A stretch of DNA of 64,000 nucleotides from a virus: positions 1 to 64,000 of the IMG/VR virus record IMGVR_UViG_3300007516_000014; one strand, given 5' to 3'. The notes beneath the pieces are model-generated. The model was not told the DNA's origin. It made no database searches and saw nothing but the letters and a program-made list of their open reading frames with translations. How positions within the stretch are numbered: position 1 is the stretch's first letter; every line of letters starts with the position of its first letter. Made by a program: the position numbers and the translations under genes. Positions 32,210 through 40,442 of the stretch are shown here, in pieces.

Positions 32210-33346
32210 TTGACCCGCATCCTAACTCTAGGTGCTCCAATGACTGTCAAGATCACGCCGACCCATTTCAAGGGCGGCAGCGAAATCTACCGAGTCGACC
32301 AGAATGGTCTGACCCCCGTTATTCGCGCCCTGCTCCAGGACGTTTCCAAGATCGCTGCGGCGGCTGTCACGGGCCTGACCGACAACAGCGCCGGAGCTGC
32401 TGCCGATGGCGTCATTGGGGTGATCCCCGCCGTCACGCCGGCCCAGGTCAATCAGGGCGACTACGCCACTGGCTCGATCACGGTCGCCATCAACCCGGCT
32501 GCTGACGAGACGTTCACGCTGAACGGCACCGTCTTCACCATGAAGGCTTCGGGCGCTGCGGGCGCGCAGGTCAACATCGGGGGCACGGCGGCTCTGACCG
32601 CCGCTGCTATCGTCACGGTGCTGAACGCCTCGGTGAACGCCGAAGTGGCGAAGGCCACGTACGCCAATCCGTCCGGCGCTCTCATCACCATCGTGTCCGA
32701 CACGTACGGCACGGCGATGAACGCGTGGACGGTCGCCACGAACGCTCCGACCAAGTTCACTGTGTCGGGCGCTACGCTCAGCGGCGGTGTCGCTGAAGTC
32801 GGCGTGCAGGCGGCTGCGACGGACTCGGCCCTCGTGACCGTTCGTTCGGCCATTGGCGAGCTGATCGCCCAGTGCTCGGCCATCGCTGCCAAGGTCCCGG
32901 TGTTCAGCGCGCTGACCGACAGCACGGGTTCGGTTGCTGCGGACGGCACCATCGGTGCGGTCACGAAGACCTTCACCGCCGTTGACACGTCGTTCGCGAA
33001 CGCGACGACCCTCAACACGGTTCTCACGGCCTACAAGAGCCGCATCGCCCAGCTGGCTGTCCACGTCAACCAGCTTTGCGTCGCCTGCGGCGTCGAGGGT
33101 GCGGAAGACAACAGCGGCGGTGAGCCCGTCTATTCGAACACGTACGCCGCACTCGCCGTCACGGTGGGCGCTGTTGTTACCGGTGTCAGCTCTGCGGCTG
33201 CCTACGGTGGTTGCTCCAAGACGGAAGGCGACGCGTCGTTCGCCGCAATGGCCGCAGCGGTCAAGGAGCTGGCGACGGCTCTCAATCGCTGCACGCTCGC
33301 GACCACGGGTTATCTCGTGCCGCACGCCGTGGCTGTCTCCGCCTAA
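32210..33346 (+). CDS. virion structural protein, unassigned
   Basis: A 378-residue Ala/Thr/Val-rich protein. TTG 32210 is preferred since GGAGGG ends 6 nt upstream; ATG 32240 is an alternative. Two related segments, LTDNSAGAAADGVIGVI and LTDSTGSVAADGTIGAV, suggest domain duplication. A central 90-residue module (residues 80-190) with ETFTLNGTVFTMKA looks like a sugar-binding or Ig-like insert. It precedes the tail tube gene; it could be a tube partner or decoration protein. Confidence 0.5.
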   Translation: MTRILTLGAPMTVKITPTHFKGGSEIYRVDQNGLTPVIRALLQDVSKIAAAAVTGLTDNSAGAAADGVIGVIPAVTPAQVNQGDYATGSITVAINPAADETFTLNGTVFTMKASGAAGAQVNIGGTAALTAAAIVTVLNASVNAEVAKATYANPSGALITIVSDTYGTAMNAWTVATNAPTKFTVSGATLSGGVAEVGVQAAATDSALVTVRSAIGELIAQCSAIAAKVPVFSALTDSTGSVAADGTIGAVTKTFTAVDTSFANATTLNTVLTAYKSRIAQLAVHVNQLCVACGVEGAEDNSGGEPVYSNTYAALAVTVGAVVTGVSSAAAYGGCSKTEGDASFAAMAAAVKELATALNRCTLATTGYLVPHAVAVSA

Positions 33347-33386
33347 GCCCCAACTCAACCGCTCAAGATATTAGGAAGGTTTTCCA

Positions 33387-34661
33387 GTGCCCATTCTCAC
33401 TCGTAAGACGATGGTCTACGCCGAGACCGAGTCCACGTACGGCACGGCTGCGGTGATGGCCGACGCCACCAGCCCGATGCTCGTCGAAGACGCGAGCTTC
33501 ATGCTCGACATCAACAAGATCGAGCGCAATCCGTACCGCAGCGATCTCGGCAACCTCGCCAGCATCGTCGGTCGCAAGGTCGGCAAGATGAAGTTCTCGC
33601 ACGAACTTCGCAACAACGGTGTTGCTGCCACCGAGTGCCGTATCATGCGCCTGATGCGCGGTTGCACGTTGGTCGCCACCAACAAGGTCGCCGGCTGGGT
33701 GGGTGCCTTCATCAGCGCCAACTCGGCTCCGACGACCCCGGTCGTGACCTGGACCAACGGTGGTTCGATCACGATCACCGAGCCCAAGACGGCGCTCATC
33801 AACGTGACGACCGGTGGTGCCACGACCGTGGCCCGCTTCAGCGTCACGTGGGACGACGGCACGGCGACCCAGACCGGCTTGGGTGCCTCGGGCACTGGCG
33901 TCAGCTTGGGCCCTCTGACCCCGACCGGTCTGACGGCCTGCACGTTCATTCCGACCTGGTCCGGCGCGCTCCTGGTGACCCAGGCCTGGGTGGTCACTGT
34001 CTGGCCCATCGGCATCCAGTATCTGCCGTCGAGCATCGCCACGAACTACGCGTCGCTGACGATCAACATGTACAAGGACGGCCTGCTGCACCAGCTCACC
34101 GGTGCGTACGGTACGTTCAAGATCAATGCGCAGGCTGGTCAGCGTGCCATGGTGGAGTTCGAGTTCACGGGCTTCTACACCACGCCCACGGACGTAGCCT
34201 TCCCGGCGAGCCCCATCTTCGAGAGCACGCTGCCTGTCCAGGTCGAACTCGGCCGCCTGCACATGGACAACTTCGGTGTCATGACTCCGGTCGCGAACAC
34301 CTGCGCCGTCGATGCCTTCAGCTTCGACATCGGCAACAAGATCGAGCCCCGCTCGTCCATCAACGCCGCGAACGGCTGGACCGGCCTGGTCGTCTCGGAC
34401 CGTAACGCCTCTGGTGGTATCGATCCGGAAGCGACCCTGGTTGCTACCCAGGACTTCTGGACCAAGCTGTCGGCTGCCAACCAGATGCACTTCGGCATGA
34501 AGGTCGGCGTCACGACGGGCAACATCCTCGCCTTCCATGCGCCAGCAGCCCAGTACACCGGGCTGACCTACAAGGACCGTACTGGTATTGTGGCGCTCGA
34601 CGCGGCCATCCAGTTCAATCGCGTGTCGGGCGACGATGAGTTCTTCATCTACTCTTGCTAG
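33387..34661 (+). CDS. major tail tube protein
   Basis: A 424-residue protein from GTG 33387. The opening TRKTMVYAETESTYGTAAVM and DINKIERNPYRSDLGNLAS, with a C-terminal FEFTGFY segment, match siphophage tube proteins. Between about residues 110 and 205 is a Thr/Gly-rich Ig-like insertion (TPVVTWTNGGSITITEPK ... TFIPTW), which would decorate the tube surface. A terminator lies 64 nt after the stop, as befits a highly expressed gene. Confidence 0.75.
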   Translation: MPILTRKTMVYAETESTYGTAAVMADATSPMLVEDASFMLDINKIERNPYRSDLGNLASIVGRKVGKMKFSHELRNNGVAATECRIMRLMRGCTLVATNKVAGWVGAFISANSAPTTPVVTWTNGGSITITEPKTALINVTTGGATTVARFSVTWDDGTATQTGLGASGTGVSLGPLTPTGLTACTFIPTWSGALLVTQAWVVTVWPIGIQYLPSSIATNYASLTINMYKDGLLHQLTGAYGTFKINAQAGQRAMVEFEFTGFYTTPTDVAFPASPIFESTLPVQVELGRLHMDNFGVMTPVANTCAVDAFSFDIGNKIEPRSSINAANGWTGLVVSDRNASGGIDPEATLVATQDFWTKLSAANQMHFGMKVGVTTGNILAFHAPAAQYTGLTYKDRTGIVALDAAIQFNRVSGDDEFFIYSC

Positions 34662-34724
34662 AAGTGTCTAGCCGGCCCCTTAGAAGGTTAGGTACTGGGT
34701 TCCTGACAAGGAGCTAAAACTTGG

Positions 34725-34757
34725 GGCTGTGCAATCAATTGCACAGCCTCTCTTTTT
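34725..34757 (+). terminator. intrinsic terminator built on a palindrome copy
   Basis: GGCTGTGCAA (34725-34734), loop TCAA, TTGCACAGCC (34739-34748), then TCTCTTTTT. The 10-bp stem contains the whole 16-bp dispersed element extended by GGCT/AGCC-type bases. Confidence 0.85.
34729..34744 (+). repeat. dispersed palindrome, copy 14
   Basis: GTGCAATCAATTGCAC, forming the core of the terminator after the tail tube gene. Confidence 0.85.
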
Positions 34758-34767
34758 GGGGGACGCC

Positions 34768-34944
34768 ATGAGTTTCGAGGTCAAAATCTACGTCGTTCAG
34801 GCGGAAGATGGTCGGCTCTTGAGTGCCAAATTGACCCGCGAAGCTGCCCAGACCATCGCCCGGCTGAATGCTCCGGCTCGCGTGACGGTGATGCTGGCCG
34901 ACAAAGTGGTGGCAGCGGAGAACCAGAGCCGCCGGACGGCGTAG
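34768..34944 (+). CDS. small hypothetical protein
   Basis: A 58-residue protein (MSFEVKIYVVQAEDG...) from ATG 34768, directly after the terminator T-run; GGGGG lies 5-9 nt upstream. Looks like a short beta-alpha-beta unit. Between tube and chaperone genes; unassigned. Confidence 0.5.
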   Translation: MSFEVKIYVVQAEDGRLLSAKLTREAAQTIARLNAPARVTVMLADKVVAAENQSRRTA

Positions 34945-35008
34945 TTCCACGGGCAGGGCCGGTTATGTTGAGTATACCGTAACAGCATCTCTGAAGGAGA
35001 AGCAGATC

Positions 35009-35446
35009 ATGGCCATCGCAGCCCTCACAATGTCCGCCGTGAAGACCATCGAGTCCGTCCTCGATCCGGCCAAGGGCACGCCCGACGCGACGAAGTTCAC
35101 CATCGGCGCTATCGACACGTTCGTCTGGACTTACGTCCACGACCGGACCCTGGTGTTCGGCGAGAACGAAGAGACCGGCAAGCAGACCGCCCAGGTCAAG
35201 CTCAACGAAGTCAATCTGGAGCTGGTCCGTTTCGGTCTCAAGGACTGGGCCAATTTCAAGGACGAGAAGGGCAACGACGTCGAGTTCAAGACGGTCGAGC
35301 GCTTCGTCATGGGCAAGAAGTACCAGGTGGTTGCCGACGACTGCTTGCTCCGGTTCGACGTCATGCTGGTCCGCGAGATCGCCAACGCCATCCGCGACAT
35401 CAACGAGGTCAAGGAGATCGACGCGGGGAAATCCGAGGCGGCGTAA
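35009..35446 (+). CDS. probable tail assembly chaperone (gpG-like)
   Basis: A 145-residue protein in the chaperone slot before the tape measure. GAAGGAGA precedes ATG 35009. Residues 55-145 (VKLNEVNLELVRFGLKDWANF ... MLVREIANAIRDINEV) are alpha/beta as in G-type chaperones. The next frame is -1 relative to this one and stays open back through the end of this gene, so a frameshift extension is possible, but no canonical slippery heptamer in the right frame was found. Confidence 0.5.
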   Translation: MAIAALTMSAVKTIESVLDPAKGTPDATKFTIGAIDTFVWTYVHDRTLVFGENEETGKQTAQVKLNEVNLELVRFGLKDWANFKDEKGNDVEFKTVERFVMGKKYQVVADDCLLRFDVMLVREIANAIRDINEVKEIDAGKSEAA

Positions 35447-35457
35447 TCGCGCTCGTC

Positions 35458-35790
35458 ATGTATCCGGAGCGGGTTTGTTCGACCTGCACCGACCGGAACA
35501 AGAAGGAGTGGGGTTGCGACGCTAAGCAAGACGAGAACGGTGTGTGGACCAACAGGTCCATGATGCCTGAACGCATTGACGACGTAGACACCTGGGTGTG
35601 TCCGCGTCGTCCGATCAAAGACGAACCGTTTATGTTCGGCGAGATCATGAGTTTGTACAGCCTCTACAAAGAAGGCGTGTTGGCCAATGAGGGCTCGATC
35701 ACTTCGCAAGCCCTTAGATACGTAACGACGATGCGGCTGGTAGCCGGGACTGTTTCCGAATGCCAGGCGGTTAAGATGGAAGACACCTAA
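35458..35790 (+). CDS. probable second tail assembly chaperone
   Basis: A 110-residue protein from ATG 35458, starting 11 nt after the previous stop and ending directly at the tape measure start. It has CSTC near the N-terminus and further Cys (C20, C48), which could bind zinc, and a helical C-terminal half (FGEIMSLYSLYKEGVLANEGSITSQALRYV). Assignment is by position (gpT-like). Confidence 0.45.
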   Translation: MYPERVCSTCTDRNKKEWGCDAKQDENGVWTNRSMMPERIDDVDTWVCPRRPIKDEPFMFGEIMSLYSLYKEGVLANEGSITSQALRYVTTMRLVAGTVSECQAVKMEDT

Positions 35791-38700
35791 ATGGCCGACA
35801 GCGACCAGCTGCTATTCATCCTCAAAATGAGGGACGAGGCTTCTTCAGTACTGAAGCAGGCCACAGCAGCGGTGAAAGACCACGGTAAGGCGCACGAAGA
35901 AAGCGCAAGGCACGTTGGTACTTGGCGCGGCCTGATTTCCCATGCCACGGGAAATGCCGGCACGTTTGGCGGAGCGGTCCGGAACGTCGCCAGCAGCATG
36001 ATCTCGCTGGGTGCCCCTATCGCTGGTGGTATCCTGGCCGCTCACTCGTTGGAAGCGGCGTATGCTGGTGTCGTACGTGTATTCAAGGAGATGATCAGCA
36101 ACACGGTTGATTACGAGAAGTCGCAAAAGGCCCTTGGTATGGCCATGCGGGTGACCGGAAATGCCGTAGGTATGACGAAGTCTGAAGTTAACGAAGTCGT
36201 TGACAAGCAGTCGCAGGGCACACTGACCGACGACACGGATGTTCGTAACGCTGCGGCGAAGCTCATGATTATGGGCCGAGTCACGAACGAGACGTTCAAG
36301 CCCGCTATGGACATGTCCGTCCAGCTGTCCAAGGTCATGGGTGGCGATCTGGTTTCCGCCTCCCGCATGCTGGCCCGAGCCCTGGCTGATCCAGAGCGCG
36401 GCATGAGTATGCTGCGTCGTGCGGGCATCATGCTCAACGAGGCGGAGAAAGAACGCATCAAGCTGATGGGCATCAGCGGTGGGCGTTCCGCCGCTCAGGC
36501 CGAAGCCTTGCGCATCCTGGCTGAGCGCCTTGGAACTTCGGACAATTCCGCCGTGGGCAAGGGGCTGAGTGGTGCTCTAAAGCAGGCCGCCTTTGCCTGG
36601 GACGAGTTTCTCGACCAGTTCAACGACAGCATTCTGTCAAAGGCCACTGAGCAATTGATCAAGCTGACGGCCGAAGGCGTCAACATGATCACGTTCTTCA
36701 ACAAGTCACCTACCGCTCCCGACACGGAGACGGACCTGGACGAGAAGATCGCCAAGCAGCGTAAGTACGTGGAGCAGCTCAAGGCGATACAGAACCCGAA
36801 TGCACAGGTACGCAATGTCGCCATACCCGGCGCGATAGCAGCGCTGGTCAGTCTCGAAGAACGCCTGAACAAGGTAGCGGAGGCGAGCAAGAAAGCCTTC
36901 GATGTGGGCGAAGCGACTGCGTTCAAAAACATGATGGACGAGTTGTCCAACGGAGTGACCAAACTCGGTGTCGCGTATGACGACACGACCGGTAAAATGG
37001 TGGAGAGTGCTGCTAAACAGGCGGACGGTGCCGTCGACCGGGCCAAGGCAATCTACGCAGCAGCTTCTAAGAGACTGACTGAGGTTAGCAACGACAGTAC
37101 TGGGTTTTATTCCCGCGCTGATCTCAACAAGGCCAGGCAAAGTATTGAGGAGGCGAACAACCTGCTTACTGGGGCCGAAGAGGCCGCCAAAAAAGCGGGT
37201 GCGACTCGCGCCGCTACCGCCAAAGATGAAGACGCTTTGGAGATCGCGCGCACGGCGCAGAGCCAGAGGCGTATTAAAGCGGCCGAGCAAGAAGCTAAGG
37301 CGCGGATGGGAGCCCTTGGCTTCAAGGCGGGTGACGCGGCTTACGATACCGAGGTTTTGAGGGCCAAAGGCGACGCTGCCAAAAAGATAGCCTTGGAATT
37401 TGCCGACGTGAATGCGGCGACGTCACGTGAAGTCCAGTATCAGATGGACCTGGCGAAGGCCTATGGTGTGTCCACACAGGCCGCCAATAATCTCATCAAT
37501 GTGCAGAAGTCTAAGGAGGCCCAGGCCACCGGAAAGGGCAATCCGGACGCCGACGATGCTCAAACGCTAGAGTTCATGAAGAACTACGTGAAGCTGTCGG
37601 CCGATCTCCGCAAAGAGCAGGAGGCCATGCCAGACCTGGCGGCGGCTGCCGCAGCGGCGAAGGACCCGGTTGAGGCGTTTTGGAACGGCATCGTTGCCAC
37701 TGTGACGGCCAAGCAGCGTGAACTCGCCGCCCTCGCGGTGACGGGTGACGAGGGCCAGCAGGAGATGGCCAAGAAGAAGGGTGAGGAGCTTTTACAGTCT
37801 GCCAGACAGGCCGCCGCTTTGAAGTTGCAGCAGTCCTCGAACGAGGCTGCCGCGTCGTTGCGCACCGACATTGAACTCAATGAACGCAAGATCAGCGTAG
37901 CCGGGCAGAGCCAGGTACAGCAGGACATCGCCGTTGGCCTGCTTGCGGTGGAGATAGACCGCCGCCGTATGCTAAAAGTAGCCATAGACGGGCAGCTGTC
38001 GTCTCAGGAGGAGTTGGACCTTTCGAAGCGCCGAGAAGCGGTGACCGCCAAGGCCAATTCAGACGAGGACGCCCGTCGAGCCAATGGTCCGATGGCTCAG
38101 TACATTCAGAGCAGCAAAGACCAGTTTGCCGACTATGAGAATGCCGGGGTCAAGGCATTCCACGGCGTCGAAGAAGCCATGGCCGATGCACTGGACGGCA
38201 CCAAGAGCATTGGCGAGTCCATGCACGGTGTCATCAAGGCGATGATCCACGACCTGGAGGTCTTGGCCATCCGTCGTATGGTGATAGGCCCTATAGCTGA
38301 CAGTCTGTTTGGCGGTGGCGGCGGTAGCGGGGGTGGAGGCGGCGGGGGCGGCATGCTGGGCGGCATCCTGGCCAAGGGCGCTGGCATGTTCATGGGTATG
38401 TTCGCCGATGGTGGCGTCATGACCAAGGATGGTCCGATCCCGCTGCGCAAGTACTCCACTGGTGGTATCGCGAACAGCCCGCAGATGGCCATGTTCGGAG
38501 AAGGCTCGGTTCCGGAGGCGTATGTCCCGGTTCCCAGCGGACGTATCCCGGTCGAACTGCGCATGCAGGCCGGGCCGTCGATGAACGACCACAGCGTGGA
38601 GACCGTCAAGAACGTCGTGCAGTCGGCGGTCGATCACCTGACCAACGTCTTCCAGACGAGCAACGTGTCGAATTCCTCGGTGTCCAACAGCGTCTCGAAC

Positions 38701-39555
38701 GTGAGTGCGCCGGCTGGAGCGGTGACGGCCAACGTCGAGATCGACGGCCTGGATGCCCTGTTTTCGTGGGTGCAGAAGACCGTTACTTCGGCCGCCCCGC
38801 AGGCGATCCTCACGCAGGTCCTGCCGCAGGCAGATCCCGTGCAATCAGTTGCACAGCAGCGCGCGGCTGACGTCACGACCACGAACAACGCTGTGTCGGT
38901 CCTGAAGGAAGTCCGCGACCTTCGACAGTCCACCCTGAACAAGACCGGTTACAACACGTCGGTCGTCACGAACATCGAGGGAGACCGCGACAACAGCACG
39001 TCGCTGCGCAAGCTGGTAGACGAACGCCGCTCGGATCGCTCGACCCAGTCGGACAAGTCTTCGTCCAGCACCAGCCGCGCATCTCTGACGTCTGTAGCCC
39101 GCAGCACGTTTAGTGACATGGCCCAGTCGATTGTCGACCAGACCATCAGCAACAAGTCGACGGTCAAGGAGACGATCCGCGACCGCGAGAACGTCTCCGT
39201 CAAGAACAAGGGGTCGGATCGAGATGTACCGAGGGGTGTCACGCCGACGTTCTCAGCGGTGCCTGATCCGCAATTGACGCCATACGTCCCGTCTATGCAG
39301 GCCGGGCGTATCCCGGTTGGCTTGCGTGGCGGCGGTGCCAGCAACGCGTCGATCACGACCAACGTGACTGTGAACATGCCTGTATCCAGCGGCGGTGGCA
39401 GCTCAGGCGGCAACAAGAATGGCGGCTTCGATAGCCGCGCGCAGTCCCAGGAGCTGGGCGCACTGGTTACCGCGATGGTCAACAAGAACCTGACGGACCA
39501 GATGCGACCAGGCGGCATCCTGAACCCGAACGGCTCTAATCGCGGCGGTATGTAA
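35791..39555 (+). CDS. tape measure protein
   Basis: A 1254-residue protein; by the usual 0.15 nm per residue the tail would be near 190 nm. Long helical stretches dominate residues 1-800. A hydrophobic N-terminal region (MISLGAPIAGGILAAHSLEAAYAGVV) is followed by RAGIMLNEAEKERIK, typical of lambda-H-like proteins. Near residue 845 comes GGGGSGGGGGGGG and then the conserved ADGGVMTKDGPIPLRKYSTGGIANSPQMAMFGEG. The last 350 residues are Ser/Asn/Val-rich. It overlaps the M gene by one base. Confidence 0.92.
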   Translation: MADSDQLLFILKMRDEASSVLKQATAAVKDHGKAHEESARHVGTWRGLISHATGNAGTFGGAVRNVASSMISLGAPIAGGILAAHSLEAAYAGVVRVFKEMISNTVDYEKSQKALGMAMRVTGNAVGMTKSEVNEVVDKQSQGTLTDDTDVRNAAAKLMIMGRVTNETFKPAMDMSVQLSKVMGGDLVSASRMLARALADPERGMSMLRRAGIMLNEAEKERIKLMGISGGRSAAQAEALRILAERLGTSDNSAVGKGLSGALKQAAFAWDEFLDQFNDSILSKATEQLIKLTAEGVNMITFFNKSPTAPDTETDLDEKIAKQRKYVEQLKAIQNPNAQVRNVAIPGAIAALVSLEERLNKVAEASKKAFDVGEATAFKNMMDELSNGVTKLGVAYDDTTGKMVESAAKQADGAVDRAKAIYAAASKRLTEVSNDSTGFYSRADLNKARQSIEEANNLLTGAEEAAKKAGATRAATAKDEDALEIARTAQSQRRIKAAEQEAKARMGALGFKAGDAAYDTEVLRAKGDAAKKIALEFADVNAATSREVQYQMDLAKAYGVSTQAANNLINVQKSKEAQATGKGNPDADDAQTLEFMKNYVKLSADLRKEQEAMPDLAAAAAAAKDPVEAFWNGIVATVTAKQRELAALAVTGDEGQQEMAKKKGEELLQSARQAAALKLQQSSNEAAASLRTDIELNERKISVAGQSQVQQDIAVGLLAVEIDRRRMLKVAIDGQLSSQEELDLSKRREAVTAKANSDEDARRANGPMAQYIQSSKDQFADYENAGVKAFHGVEEAMADALDGTKSIGESMHGVIKAMIHDLEVLAIRRMVIGPIADSLFGGGGGSGGGGGGGGMLGGILAKGAGMFMGMFADGGVMTKDGPIPLRKYSTGGIANSPQMAMFGEGSVPEAYVPVPSGRIPVELRMQAGPSMNDHSVETVKNVVQSAVDHLTNVFQTSNVSNSSVSNSVSNVSAPAGAVTANVEIDGLDALFSWVQKTVTSAAPQAILTQVLPQADPVQSVAQQRAADVTTTNNAVSVLKEVRDLRQSTLNKTGYNTSVVTNIEGDRDNSTSLRKLVDERRSDRSTQSDKSSSSTSRASLTSVARSTFSDMAQSIVDQTISNKSTVKETIRDRENVSVKNKGSDRDVPRGVTPTFSAVPDPQLTPYVPSMQAGRIPVGLRGGGASNASITTNVTVNMPVSSGGGSSGGNKNGGFDSRAQSQELGALVTAMVNKNLTDQMRPGGILNPNGSNRGGM
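38839..38854 (+). repeat. dispersed palindrome, copy 15
   Basis: GTGCAATCAGTTGCAC in the tape measure gene; read as VQSVAQ. Confidence 0.85.
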
Positions 39556-40415
39556 TGACAACTCTCAACTTCCCTGCAATTGATTGCACTTTCGGTACGC
39601 CGGTCAACATCAAGCCGCGTACCATCGACAATGAATACGGTAACGGATACCGCCAGTCTGTAGGCGACGGCTTCAATACGATGCCCGAGACCTGGTCAGT
39701 GTCGTGGGATAACGTGACGTGGAATGACGCCCAGGCCGTCAACACGTTCCTGAAGAACTGCGGTGGCACGTTGGCCTTCAACTGGGTGCCGCCCGACTGT
39801 GGCCTGAACCAGCTTCTGTACACGCAGCAGATAGACCTGTGGACGCTGAACGCGGCGACCATCACCGCCGACGCAGTAGACGGACCTCTCGGCACGATCC
39901 TCGACGCCGACAAGCTGTGCGAGACTACCGCAACCGCCGAGCATTATGCCAAGCAGGCCATTCCGGGTGCCCTGACCATCGGCAACAAATGGTATGTCTC
40001 GGCATACGCCAAGCAAGCGGAGCGCTCGAAGCTGTTCATCACCATGACAGGGGAAGGTTACTCAGTATTCGACCTGTCGGCTGGCACGATCACGCAGGCG
40101 GGTGGCAACACCTGTTTGATCCAGAACATGGGTGGCGGTTGGTTCTGGTGCGCCGCACGTATCACCAAGACGAACACCAGCTCAGATGTGTTCATCGGAA
40201 ATTGGACGACGGTCAGCAGTTATCTGGGAGTGCTCGGCAGTGGTTTGTACCTTTGGGGTGCCCAGGCCGACCTGTCCGACACTTTGCGGGCGTACAAAAA
40301 GAACACGACGGCTCTAAATAACAACCAGTTTGTCTGTAAGAACTGGTCCGTAGAGAAAATGTCAGCGGCGACTGGTACTGTACGGGCAGAATTCAAACAG
40401 GTGTTCGACCTCTAG
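39555..40415 (+). CDS. minor tail protein M-like with inserted jelly-roll domain
   Basis: A 286-residue protein, more than twice the length of lambda M (about 110). Residues 1-82 (ending GTLAFNWVPPD) and 255-286 (NNQFVCKNWSVEKMSAATGTV) together make a complete M-like protein. In between, about residues 85-254 form a module starting LLYTQQIDLWTLNAATITAD and including GNKWYVSAYAKQ and LYLWGAQADL, which resembles carbohydrate-binding jelly-roll domains of tail fibres. The insertion should project from the distal tail and could bind surface glycans. Confidence 0.75.
   Translation: MTTLNFPAIDCTFGTPVNIKPRTIDNEYGNGYRQSVGDGFNTMPETWSVSWDNVTWNDAQAVNTFLKNCGGTLAFNWVPPDCGLNQLLYTQQIDLWTLNAATITADAVDGPLGTILDADKLCETTATAEHYAKQAIPGALTIGNKWYVSAYAKQAERSKLFITMTGEGYSVFDLSAGTITQAGGNTCLIQNMGGGWFWCAARITKTNTSSDVFIGNWTTVSSYLGVLGSGLYLWGAQADLSDTLRAYKKNTTALNNNQFVCKNWSVEKMSAATGTVRAEFKQVFDL
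39575..39590 (-). repeat. dispersed palindrome, copy 16
   Basis: CTGCAATTGATTGCAC near the start of the M-like gene; read as PAIDCT. Confidence 0.7.
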
Positions 40416-40442
40416 TCGGGCTGCCTGACCCAAGGAGGGGTT

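Noticed and set aside
35421-35434. Possible -1 frameshift site GGGGAAA at the end of the tail chaperone gene
   Set aside because: The codon phase is GGG-AAA, so simultaneous slippage would mispair Lys tRNA with GAA. The downstream gene has its own ATG, so a frameshift is not needed.
36650-36665. GAGCAATTGATCAAGC in the tape measure gene
   Set aside because: Shares CAATTGATC with reverse-orientation copies but lacks both outer arms.
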